From assembly GCA_021399435.1 (NCBI GenBank), contig JAJTUP010000035.1:496001-560000 (forward strand): a stretch of 64,000 nucleotides of DNA, written 5' to 3'. Made by a program: the position numbers and the translations under genes. The notes below the pieces were generated by a model, which was not told the origin of the DNA, searched no databases, and was given only the letters and a program-made list of their open reading frames with translations. Within the stretch, counting starts at the first letter, position 1; each line of letters begins with the position of its first letter. Positions 31,480-41,816 of the stretch are shown here, in pieces. The stretch comes from Diaporthe sp. PMI_573 (taxonomy: Eukaryota; Ascomycota; Sordariomycetes; Diaporthales; Diaporthaceae).

Positions 31480-32395
31480 TGCTACAAACTCGAAGGCATC
31501 AATAAAGCCGCGTTTTAGATGCCTTGTTGAAGAGACTGACCAGACGGGCGCTCAGTTGCTGGCCGATACAGAACCCGAATATAGACATCCACCCGGTTAA
31601 GTCGCTCCTGTTGTGCTAAAACAGCCCCATCAATTATGCGGAGCGGCGGTTCAAGGTACGTAGGATCTATATGTCGGAAGCTATTCTCATAGCAGTATGC
31701 TTTGGTTGGTAGAATCTGTTGTAAATAAGGATACATTTTGCAAATGAAAGGGAGAGCAAGGAAAAGGTGACTATAATATCTGACCAGTTGGATATATACT
31801 GTTTAATCATAGAATCCACTGCTGCTGGATTTGGAATCATGTAATTAAGATCTGTACTTTCGAAAGTTCATATACAGTTGTACTTGGGCATGTAAGGTAA
31901 AGACCTCCACGGGTCTTTTTGCTTCCAGGGGCTTTATCACTGTCTTTATTTGCGAGCAGTGATGGTATTTCGTGCCGCTTCACAGCAAGGAGAAGAACCA
32001 GTGTTACCTACCGGCCGCCAGTACCGCTCCGCTAAGAGACCAAAAGCTCTAGCAGTGCCCAGAGACTTCTGGGACCCTGGCGGGCCACTTAAGTAGGTCA
32101 TTACAACCAGGTTGGTCGTGAACAAATCATATTTAGAGCCTTCCTGACATCATACAGCTTTACAGGATCCTAGATATATCGGCACTCTGCCCCCAAAAGC
32201 TTGCATGTGGTGTGAATATGATAGTCGAAGGGTAGAATATCAGTGCCAGCCTGCCGCGGCCCTAAACCTCAAACTTCATCGTCGCTATCATCCTCGTCAG
32301 AACCGACAACAATACAACTTTCTGGTATTTCTAACTCTTCAGACCCTTCTTTGTCTGCTGACTCAGCCTCAATCTCACCGGCCTCAATTTTCGCC
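31480..32395. other. No supported gene
   Basis: A short acidic minus-strand frame (32269-32472) follows the NB-ARC pseudogene without a clear link to it. Otherwise nothing can be supported. Confidence 0.4.
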
Positions 32396-32890
32396 CTACA
32401 GATAGCCTCTATTCCGACAATCCTGGTGTGAATGGTAGTCATGGTCGGCGTCGAAAAGTACCTTGTCGTCATCCGCGTTGTCCAAGACGAGAAGCCACGG
32501 CCCGTTTTCCACGTTACAGAGCCACTGTTCCATCAGCTGTAGGATGCCGGCCTTCGGATCCTTTCGTCCTGGTAGCTTAACGGCTTCGGTGACTTTTTTG
32601 AAATCCTCCTCAATGCGCGCTCGCGTCTCCGCATGGATCCAAAATACCCATAGATGGTGTTCTTTTGTATCGCTGCCTCGCTCGTCCGATAGCGGTACTC
32701 AATGGCGAGTTGGGACTTGCCTACCCCGCCTAAACCCACAAGCGCAGCGCGGGAAGCTGGTCTCGAGCAGGTGTGGTGTATCTGGTCGAGGAGGGTCTCG
32801 CGGTCGATGAAATCGGGGTCGCGGCCGAAAGGGATCGTGCACGGTGGTTTCGGCGGGCTGATTTTCGGTTTGACTTTCGCGCCATCTCCA
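32396..32890 (-). pseudogene. NB-ARC (NLR-type) pseudogene fragment
   Basis: On the minus strand, PFGRDPDFIDRETLLDQIHH leads to the P-loop GLGGVGKSQLAIEY, the Walker A of fungal NB-ARC proteins. A one-base frameshift near 32660-32667 moves the frame, after which HLWVFWIHAETRARIEEDF and the Walker B region WLLVLDNADDDK follow. A TAG at 32396-32398 closes it. The N-terminal effector domain and the C-terminal repeats are missing. Complete members sense non-self and can trigger cell death; this copy is broken by the shift and truncation. Confidence 0.8.
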
Positions 32891-33189
32891 ATTTAGATAT
32901 GTAGAATGAGAAGACTTCCAATACTCAAACCCCAATACAAAATAGAATTAGATTTATGTTTTGATACAGTTGCAATACGAGGGCTATCTCAACATCTAAT
33001 AATGTCAAGTCTGCATCGTCGAGTTTCTGTTTTACTACCTTTGCGGACAAGGAACGCACCAGTGGCCCTAATCAACCTCATTAGTTAGTTTGGGCCAACA
33101 AGTATATCCTCGGAGCTGAAAGGTGCTCGCTGAAGAGTTTCATCAGTGCGTACTGCGAAGCGTATGTATATAGATTGAAAATAAGACTA

Positions 33190-33478
33190 CCCCTTAACAT
33201 ATATAAAATTTAGTATTAATTGAAGGTAAATTGGTGGAGATAAAAATGGCGATTTTAGGCGATTTTGGTGGGAAAAGTGGCCCGAATCAGGGGGTGGCCC
33301 GGATGGGGCCACGGCGACTTTATGTCCTTTTACCCGCATCTTCCCCTCGACCCGTGCTTCCGCATCTAGGAATGACTCTGGGTCTTGAATTGTAACTCGG
33401 AAGTAGCCGTTTCTTTTCGTGTAAAAATTGTTTGTATCAACCTTGACACTCTCATCATATGCCTCGTCTTTAGATTTG
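33190..33478 (-). other. Cryptic open frame ending at the duplicated block
   Basis: Reading leftward from the edge of the duplicated block, about 95 codons stay open to a TAG. The first 55 look like real coding sequence (YDESVKVDTNNFYTKRNGYF, then RVTIQDPESFLDAEARVEGK). It has no start and no recognised domain. It may be the 3' part of a gene or transposon cut by the arrival of the duplicated block. Confidence 0.35.
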
Positions 33479-34757
33479 TGCCAGACAATACTTAGTTGGG
33501 TTGATTAGTGCTTGTTTGTTGTTCTCTCAAAGCGCGTAAGGAGCATCTGGGACTAGATCGTCCGCTCAGTTGATCACGATCTGCTGGACCCCATTCTTGA
33601 AGAGCTGGCAATCGAGGTCCCGAGCGGCACATTCAGAAGGAAGGACCATAGGAAACCAGTTCCGAGGGCAGTGAGTCACTTGTACGGGTTCCTCACATAG
33701 GTGGTAGGTGCACAGGTTGACTGCTGGGGCACCGTACGCCTTTAAAACCGTTGCCTTCTTTCGTTTTCTTCGTTTCTTCCCTTCATTTCTTCTTTAACAG
33801 GAAAATGGAATTACTTTCTGTGCCTAGGTACCTACTTTACTAGATATATTTCCTTAGCCAATCACAACAAACGTTCTCTCGTGATTAATATTAGGTTAAT
33901 GTTCGTTAGCCAAAGAGCTGACCTTACTTGAGCATCTGGACTCAAAAAGGAAAATTGGACGTAAAAGAGAATGTCCATGGCGGCCACGTGCTCTGGGTGG
34001 CCCGCCTCGCGCAGAACGTCCGGCTGGCGTCGGACATAAGACAAATAATACAGGTGGAGAAAATGTAACGGGGCACAAAGTATAAAGTAGAAACGTCCGA
34101 AAGAAATTCATCACCGAATGTATGCCTTGCCTGCTGCCTAACCACGCTAGTAAATTGACCAACCCCCTGCATATCCGCGGGGACACAGAGGGCGACCACC
34201 TCACTAGAAGATGTCCGCTAGGTCGAACAGGCAACCGCAAGGCAGACTTTACACCCTGGCGTTCAAAACAAAACACAATGTGCCCGAGACGGTTAAAAGG
34301 CGCAACAGATCCCGCCCCTGACCGAATGCTTTTCTTCTCTCTATTTCCTCGACAACTCATATTTCCTCGACCTTGCCCCTTCGACCTGGCACAACACGAG
34401 GCCACACTACCACCGTCGTCATCTTCTGGTCCGTCATTGGCTTCATCTGCTTAGTCGTGGTCCTGTTGATTTCTTTGTCGGCGTATCTCGGGAGCCGGGA
34501 AATGAAAAAGATCATGGATGGCGTCTTGGAGCAGGCTTCCCAACCGAAGGAGCCCCAGCGTCAATTACAAGCAGATCTAGACGCGGAGAAAGGCGATGGA
34601 TTGCAGGCAGACCCAGACGTAGAGAGGCGCGACGATCAAAAAGTAGGCGGGCCTCTCACGAGTGCCCCCCTCACTCATCACCCAACGTCCACCGAGGAGA
34701 AATATCCCCGCTGGTGATGGGGTATCGGTATATAACGAGACCAATACGGCGGATGAG
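33476..34757. repeat. Segmental duplication, copy 2 (internally deleted)
   Basis: This copy matches 7627-9371 but lacks about 483 bp (copy 1 positions 8545-9027). The deletion joins CACTACCACC directly to GTCGTCATC and has a 3-bp overlap (ACC) at its edges. It removes the start, G-tract and first membrane spans of the membrane-protein gene. Small differences, such as an inserted CAGGTG near 34051, show that both copies have aged separately. Confidence 0.9.
34373..34717 (+). pseudogene. Deleted copy of the membrane-protein gene
   Basis: After the 483-bp deletion only the last membrane span (VVIFWSVIGFICLVVVLLIS) and the hydrophilic tail of the protein remain, now fused to sequence that was upstream untranslated region. 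The deletion length is a multiple of three, but this does not preserve a natural start. Confidence 0.75.
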
Positions 34758-34759
34758 AT

Positions 34760-34940
34760 TTAGTCTTCCTCTTCCTCAAATACTGTGCCCAGCTCAATAA
34801 CATTCTCATCGTCAACAAAGCTCGCGATAGCTTGTCCCTCCATTATATCCTCCTCTTCCTGGCAGAAGTACTGCATATAGCTGTCTTCTAGTTCCTTCCA
34901 GTCCTTCTCATATAGTTGATCCCACCGGGTCCCGGCTCTA
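34760..34940 (-). other. Acidic C-terminal coding fragment
   Basis: On the minus strand, RWDQLYEKDWKELEDSYMQY continues into an acidic tail (ELGTVFEEEED) ending in a TAA right at the edge of the duplicated block. It looks like the end of a transposon or host protein but has no recognisable domain. Confidence 0.35.
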
Positions 34941-35427
34941 CAGGATCATCTCTTGCATCAGACTGAGTACAGTACAGTATAGAACCTTTGTACATACAGT
35001 ATGTGGCACACCTTGGAATCCCGAAGTTCATCTAGTTTGTACTTGTTGGAAATACTTTGATTCAACATAAATATATACTATACTGTACATGTTCCCCAAG
35101 AGCACGATGGGGATAGGGACATTTGGCACTCCAGCACAGTATCTCTGCAAAAGCACATTAAAAAATACAATTTTGTTTGATGCAGTTCCGTAGAATATTG
35201 TACTTTGTGAAGTCCAAATGTAATTCGTCCCTTAATTCTCGAATTATCGAAGATTGACTGAAAAAATACATTGTATCTCGTGTGCCCTTCTTGGTCGGTC
35301 CTCAATGGACACCACAATAAAGTACCGTAGACGGGTGTGAGATGGTTTGTAGGTGTAGTCGAGAATCCAATCCGCCACTTGCATTCTGCCAAACCCATTC
35401 CTGGTCATCGTACAAGTTTCGGACTGC
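34941..35427. other. No supported gene
   Basis: A+T-rich sequence without supported features. The upstream two thirds of the P450 that should stand here are absent. Confidence 0.5.
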
Positions 35428-36149
35428 TTGATCAGGATAGAAGAATACTGTTCCTTTCAGCGGCCAAGAGCACCATTCACCATCTCCCGCTCCGTTATCA
35501 TATTCTACCTACTCTCTCAGCCCGGTATCCTGAGTCGGCTGACCACGGAGCTGAAGGGAGCTTTTTCTGAAGAACGAGAATTTTCTTGGGTTGAGTTAGA
35601 GAAAATTCCTTACTTAAAGGGGGTTATCATGGAAGGTTTGCGGCTTTCGTATGGCGTATCGGGACGCACCCCGAGGATTGCTCAGTACGAAGATTTGGTA
35701 TACCGAGGAAGTGCCAAAGATACAAACAAGGTTGACTATATCATACCAAGAGGGTTCGCAGTCGGCATGTCTTCCGCGATTATGCACCATAACGAAGAGG
35801 TCTTCCCAAACTCGGACGTCTTCTTGCCAGAACGATGGTCGGAACAGGATCAGAATAGATATACAAACCTGGATCGTTGCTTGCTTTCTTTCTCGAGGGG
35901 AAGTCGGCAGTGTTTGGGCATGAAGTGAGTTTAATACCAGACTTAACAAATTTGACCCAGGCGCATGCTGACCATTTGTGGAGCTTGGCCTATTGCGAGT
36001 TGTATCTAGGAGTGGCATTTTTGACCCTGAAGGTCTTTCCGAAAATGGCTCTCTTTGAGACGACGGAGGATGATGTGAGATACGACCACGACCTTTTGGT
36101 CCCGATGACGAGGAAGGGAAGCCGAGGTGTTAGAGTCGTTATTGTATAG
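35428..36149 (+). pseudogene. 5'-truncated cytochrome P450
   Basis: The frame 35428-35924 joins 35984-36149 across a 59-nt intron (GTGAGT, GCTGACC branch, GAG acceptor). It contains the end of the I helix (FTISRSVIIFYLLSQPGIL), the K helix (MEGLRLSYG, ExxR), the PERF-like FLPERWSE and the haem-binding loop FSRGSRQCLGMN with its Cys ligand. The N-terminal half, including the membrane anchor and substrate pocket, is missing, and no start is found. The rest is open and well preserved, so loss of the 5' part may be recent. The substrate cannot be inferred. Confidence 0.85.
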
Positions 36150-37529
36150 TGTCTGTAGTTGGCTGGGACCTTGATACGGAAAAACGCGGCTCTCAGGTCT
36201 AGGTGGCTGAACCACAAGCATTTCATACCCTACATCCTACGAGTGCTAAACACTATCAAACAGCTCAAGAGCGAGAAGTATGAGGTTGGGGAAGGAGGCT
36301 CAGGTGGGAAGTACCTCGTTCAACGGAAACTCCAGTTGTCCGTTTTTCGTAGCTAATTTCGTGCATGTCTTCTTGATTTCATCGCCTCTTCAGGCTGTCC
36401 CACGCGATCAATAATGCATTAATATATAAAAGATGACACAAATCGAGGGATTTTGCTACCAATGACCCTTCGTTTCCCAGCCAGAGAATGCAGTGGAATA
36501 TGCACGCTCCCGCTGCCCCACCACTGCCCAGCGCCCCACCCCCGGGCATCATACCACATATGGTACTCGAATTCTAAATATAAAGCACACGTCGCCCTCG
36601 ACCAACAAATCTGCTCCTTCACCTCCTTTGAAACACATACGAAAGAACCCGACCCTCCCCCCGAGAAGCCTTCTGCCGAGTCCGCTACCCGAACATTCCA
36701 CGATCCAAGATACAGAACCTGGTCCCTATCTCTCGGCTTTGGTAGCAAAGCTCATTGGCCCGATTCTTTTGACATTTTCAGTCCACAGATATGCTGGCCT
36801 TAACCAGAGCCCGGAAAGTGCGGAAAGCACATGCCCTTTAAGAAGAGCAGGTAGGGGCTTCGACTGACGGGATTCCATGTTTATAGCGGGCAAACAAGGA
36901 CGGCATCAGTTGTTTTATAGGCCGCAAGGTATAGGACCTGCCACCCATCACTCTAGAATGGTAGCGTAGCAGCGATTTGTGCCTCTGAGGTGCTAAGTAA
37001 ACACCTGGCGTTCCAAACACTCTATCTCATTAATCTGGCACAAACTTTAGCCAATCAAGAATAGTAGGGAGGATTGGATGCTTAATAGTCACAAAATATT
37101 ACAGCAGCAGAACACTTAGAAGATGTTTGGGCTTGAGATGGCAGCCGCAAGCCTTCCAAGATAACCCCTTTTAAGTAAGAAAGCTAGATAGTCAGCCAAT
37201 ATATGATCCTAAGCAGAAATACTCTAACATTCTCTGGGCAGATTCGTACCACTTCACTAGTTTCGACAGCTGCGAGTAGATATAGACAGCCTTATCCGCT
37301 TGCGTCGACTTTTTCGGTGCGATTTCCTAATTTTAAAAATTTAGAAAAGCTATTCTGGTTGCGACTTGCCTACGTTATGGTTGAACCTATATAGGGTGGG
37401 TACCGACGCGATCACACGCGTGGCGCGGGTGTGGAGTGCGGCAGATCAGGGGGTGCGGCAAATCCGGGTCGGGCACGTTAGTGCTCAAGGGCAGTTAAGC
37501 GGCTAGCATTGTGCCGGTCGATTTGCTGC
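36150..37529. other. No supported gene
   Basis: Frames at 36450-36870 are open on both strands because of Pro/Ser-rich composition. Nothing has a domain. A TATA-like AATATATAAAAG lies at 36420. Confidence 0.4.
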
Positions 37530-39357
37530 TTATAGATAACTGTCAGAGGCCGTCGGCGAAGCCACAAGCAGCCCCTCTCGAGTATCGTCACTAAAGAGAT
37601 GGTGATAATGTGTAGTTGTACGTTCGAGTGCCTGAACGCCCCGGAGCTGGCGCTCTTCTGACCAGTCAGGCAGCAGATCAGGGTATTGGCGCTGCGTTTG
37701 ATGGTCGCACGGCGATGGGGCAGGGTAGCCTTGGGCCATTTCCGGCATGCCGAAGTAGGGCATATCGCCTTGCTGAGCCGAGTCAGCGGTGGTTGAGTGT
37801 CTCATTTTTGGCATGGGGCTCTGTGGCGGGTGGAGTGACTGCTGCGCCTGCTGATTATGGGTGTACACGTTCTGGGATGCCTGCGGCGTCGGTGGCCACA
37901 TCTGCAGCATCCTGTCGGTAAATCCTGAAGACAAGCTCCTTGGCTTTGATTGTGGCTGACTTAGAACTCGAGCCACATATCTCACCGTTGACGACTGACT
38001 GGGGTTTTGGGCCTGAATTGGTGTTGAGAAGGGCGGCGCAGTCATAATTAGCTGAGAACTCTGGATTGGGATCAGCCCGGATTGCTGCTGTGACATCCCT
38101 TCTGATTTCGTGTAAGGCGGCTGCGTGGCATGGGACATTGGGGTATTTGCGGCAGCGGTACCAATACTAACAGGCTGGTTTAAGACCGTCAATACTGGCT
38201 GCTCATGAGGCCTTCGCCACATGTCGTTGGTGTAATCGGTCCGCATCTCACTCTGTTTATTTACCGATCGGTTGTACTCGGCGGTATGGTGAGCTTGCGT
38301 ATGGATCTCAGGAATCTGGGTTGTTTGAGGTCTGTCCTGGTGAAGAGGATCAATGATCTCCTGCCGGGGCCTAGTCTTGGGGATGGACGAGTAGTCGGTG
38401 CGTCGGGTGTCAGGGTATTCTGAGGATATTAGCTTGCGCACTACTGCCCAATGCGTGCCCGACTGGATCACGTTCAGACTGACCTTGTTGTATGACGATC
38501 TCTCCTCGGGCACCACCGAGCAGGAACGCATCCTGCTCCATCGCCTCCCGGGGTTTTGACGCGCCAGGTCTCTTGTCCCCGGCTAGATCGGCTTCGGTGA
38601 AGCCCTGTTTTCTTGCATGCATTTCCCAGTAGTCGTCTCGGAGCGTGCCCTCTGCCCTGAGTGTTAGGGACACGACTTTGCCCTCGCGAACCGAGGAACC
38701 CTGTGCTGGCGTATCGATAGCTCCTGCGCCTGGTTGTGTAACACGCTCGACGGAAGTTGCACTGGAAGAGATACTGGGGAGAGTGTGCGAATCTCAATGT
38801 CGGGCGGAAGCGGGCCAGGAGGTTCTGCACCAGGTCAGTGACAAGGCAATGGCAGTACAGTGGATGAATATACCTCCTGGCTGTGGTAGCTGGCCGATCG
38901 TACCAGCACTCTTCATGTTCTTCCAAGCCTGGTCCCAGCTGTATGTTCTGCCCCTCACAACAATCTCGATGGGCTGCTTGGTCCTTTTGAGTTTAAGGTC
39001 ACCCTTTTTACGTGTGTGATCTTCAAGCCAGCAAAGACAGTGTAAGTATATTACCCGCCATTCGTCCGAAGACACGTTCTTTCGGATACCGAGGTCCCCA
39101 ATCTTTTCAATCCAAGTTGAAACCCTGTATAAAAGTATCAGCATGGAAAATTCTGCGTTGACAGACTGCAAACAATTGCTAGTATCACCAAAGCGCAGCC
39201 ACAGTTATGGAAGATTATCTTACGCCAGTTCTGGGAAGCCTTGTTCCCTTTCCATGATTTGCTTCACGGATTCAATTGTCTCGGTCGCATATAGCTTCCG
39301 TATTTTAGACTCATGACGACGCAAGACGTCGCCTGCATTATTCTTGGCAGGTGGCAT
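37530..39357 (-). CDS. Clr5-domain protein with Gln/Pro-rich tail, 523 aa
   Basis: Five exons (39357-39224, 39124-38874, 38824-38745, 38700-38484, 38419-37530) join in frame to 523 residues. Introns are 99, 49, 44 and 64 nt; the third has a weak GTGTTA donor, while the fourth has GTCAGT and a GCTAAT branch. The N-terminus (RRHESKIRKLYATETIESVK, QIMEREQGFPEL, then WIEKIGDLGIRKNVSSDEWR) matches the Clr5 domain, a DNA-binding-type module named after fission yeast Clr5 and widespread in filamentous fungi. The large last exon is rich in Gln, Pro, Ser and Thr, like transcription-factor activation regions. A nuclear regulatory role is inferred. If intron 3 is not used, the protein would end at a TAA (38664-38666). 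Confidence 0.7.
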
Positions 39358-39461
39358 TCCGTGCTGCTTGGTCGTTGTTTATTGTGCCTGGCCACTGGAA
39401 ACTTGTATGGAAAGAAAGAACCGGTGATCTGGGACCAGGTGTTATTGTCGTCGAATGTCAT

Positions 39462-40367
39462 GACTTATTGACAGGTGAAAAGTAAAAATCACTTTATATT
39501 GAACGAAACATTGAGTGGCATATCGTTCAAAGTGTCACAGACTTACCCTCTTGAGGTTGTAACAGTATCTAGATACCTTGAGGACATGGCGAAGCGAGCA
39601 GCTCTCGAAAGCTTCGACGAATGCCAGGTAAATAGTATTGTGCAACAAGTCAAACTATGTCTAGCCGGTGTTCTGTATATTTAGAATAAGATTTTGGGTA
39701 AATGTAACAATCTATAAAGTGCACATGTTCCTCACTTCGTTCTGGTCGACGATCAAGCTCCCATCCGCGACGCCCTGGTATTGGTTTGTAGAACTGTGTC
39801 TGCCTCTTCTTTTTCCTCGCCCGACGCTGCGGGAGGATTCGGCCGACGTTCTGCTTCTTTTTGGAAATCCTGGCGCTGCAGTGTGTTTTCGCCCGAGTTT
39901 GCTGTCACCACATACGCGTACTGCCTGACCCATGGCGAGAAGTTTGACGGGTAGTGCGTATCGACCTGATTACGACTCAGGGATACACGCCATTGTCGGG
40001 AAAATGCCCTTTGAACCCAAGCTCATCTTCCGAATATGCGGGCACCTGGGAATCGAGACCTCTATTCCAAGCTGCTTCCTATCCGACTGAAGCTTCGAAG
40101 ATGGCACGGGTTCTGCAACGTCATTCAGAGCCATAAGGAAATCAAAGAATCGAGTACTTACAAAGTTAATTTCAGGAAATACCCCTAGTAGGACATACTT
40201 TGTAAAACCAAAGAGGTGCGACGCTGGGGGGCGGCCTCACGTATCTCATAAATCCTTATACCATAAATTAGCATTTCGCAATAAGAATAGTCGCACGCAC
40301 CCAATATATAAGCTCACAATCTCCCTGAATTCTGAGGAAGGGATCTTTGCCAATTTCCTAAATAACA
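39462..40367. other. No supported gene; upstream regions
   Basis: The stretch between the Clr5 gene and the secreted-protein gene may hold both promoters. CCAATATATAAGC at 40300-40312 is a likely TATA element for the gene starting at 40368. No other coding signal is supported. Confidence 0.45.
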
Positions 40368-41127
40368 ATGTCGGCCTCGCTCTTGTCCCTCTTCTTCTAT
40401 ACTGTAGCCGCCGCTACTTGTGTTACAGGGCCTGCCATAGCATTGACAGAAGGGGTCACCCTTACACCTAGGTAATCACCAGAGCATGGGACCAGAAGAA
40501 TGGCAGCTAATGACCAGCAGCAACGATGATGCCCGCGATAGCAATACCCCTACTTTAGGATGTGTAGCGCAAACCTCAGCTGCTCAATTCACTTCGAAAA
40601 CGGCATCCGACACATTCAAGTCCCCAACCCCGACAGATTCTACAATCGAGTATCCTACAATCACAAGCCATGCCTCATTTGAGACTTCTACAGCGTCTTT
40701 ACCGTGTACAACGCTGGGTGCAGCGCCTGGATTGGGTAGGAATCGGAACGCATGTGTGTGTACTGCCGAGTCAACGACGGTTACCCTGCCGATGCAAATA
40801 ATAACTTCCGATGACTCGAGGCTTGTAACGTGCAATTATCAATCAATTCCAAGCACATGGAGTACCATTTCTACTTCAACGGCTGTTTGGACAGACTCGC
40901 TCAATTGTCAGGTATGTTCACAGGCTGGCGTTGCAAACCCAAGAAAATGCGATAAAATTCCGGATTGTACACCTACTATTACCACAATTTATACAACAAC
41001 ATATACGACGACGTCTTTTACAGTACGTGTACCAAAATCAATTTTTTTTTTAAAAAAGATAACAAATGAATAGCTAATCCGGCAGACAATTACTCTACCT
41101 ACTGAAACGGATGGTGGGGCCGGATAG
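40368..41127 (+). CDS. Secreted Ser/Thr-rich cysteine-containing protein
   Basis: Three exons (40368-40471, 40521-41022, 41086-41127) join in frame to 215 residues. Introns are 49 nt (GTAATC, CTAAT branch, CAG) and 63 nt (GTACGT, CTAAT branch, CAG). The start gives a signal peptide, MSASLLSLFFYTVAAATCVT. The mature part is about one third Ser/Thr and has roughly ten Cys (for example NACVCTAES, NCQVCSQAG, KCDKIPDC). Near the end there is a Thr/Tyr run (YTTTYTTTSF) that is typical of O-glycosylated wall proteins. No enzyme domain is seen, and no GPI signal is clear. It is probably a secreted or wall glycoprotein; an effector role is only a possibility. Confidence 0.65.
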
Positions 41128-41424
41128 ACAGCGGTTGTATTATTGATTTACTGTGGTCATAGGTTTTACGTGGAATTAGAATGCGAAAGTCAATGTACAA
41201 CAAAGCGATTGCTTATTCGGAATAGTGTAATATGCTTTGTTTCAGAATGAGCCTGTCCGAAAGGCTGATTAAATCTAAAATAAATCCAATAAATAACTAA
41301 TATTATTTGGAAGATTAGCTTCCAAACTACCTTAATATTAAGTCTAGTTAGTACTGGAGTTAGGGCTGTTGGGTTAATTTAAATTTGCTGTAGTTCTTAT
41401 TTCTAATATTTATTAAGTAGATTT

Positions 41425-41587
41425 TGTCACGGCCAGCACGAGATGCAGCATGGGAGCTGGGTCTATTGGCACTATCGACGAAGATTCTAAGCTAAAGAGA
41501 AAGAAGGGAGGGGAGAGCCAAGCTCATGCGATCTCTGAACCGCGAAGTCTTGACGCGTCTGCGGGGCTTAGGGTTAGGACCGTCACA
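41425..41587 (-). repeat. 3' LTR of a gypsy element
   Basis: The 163-bp stretch begins TGTCACGG and ends CCGTCACA, so it has TG...CA ends. Directly beside it lies a purine run on the minus strand (AGAGGGGGGTAG, 41588-41599), the expected polypurine tract. The pol end (chromodomain) lies just before that tract. The matching 5' LTR is not present. Confidence 0.7.
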
Positions 41588-41638
41588 CTACCCCCCTCTA
41601 AAACACGGACACCGGGACGGTTCCGTGCAGCTAACACG

Positions 41639-41808
41639 TTATGTGTGTCGCCTTAGCCTACTCTGCTTGCCTGTCTTTTCTGCCCTGTTGTCGTCTGCGA
41701 GGTCGTCGTCCACTTCGTCTGCTGCTGCAGCCCGTATCCAATCCTGCAGTCGTAGCGGTGGGCCGGGCGCCTCTGGGTGTTCTCGGTGAAAGGTCTCGAG
41801 GGCGACTC
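41639..41808 (-). pseudogene. Gypsy integrase/chromodomain C-terminal piece
   Basis: The frame (GVALETFHREHPEAPGPPLR, then LQDWIRAAAADEVDDDL) ends at a TAA at 41639-41641. It is the direct continuation of NFKNA at 44274-44290 once the hAT and one copy of its target duplication are removed. The chromodomain typical of fungal chromoviruses (Ty3/gypsy) spans the insertion point. Confidence 0.85.
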
Positions 41809-41816
41809 CTGCGTTC

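Noticed and set aside
36453..36867. Pro/Ser-rich frames on both strands
   Set aside because: Open because of base composition; no domain, no splice support.
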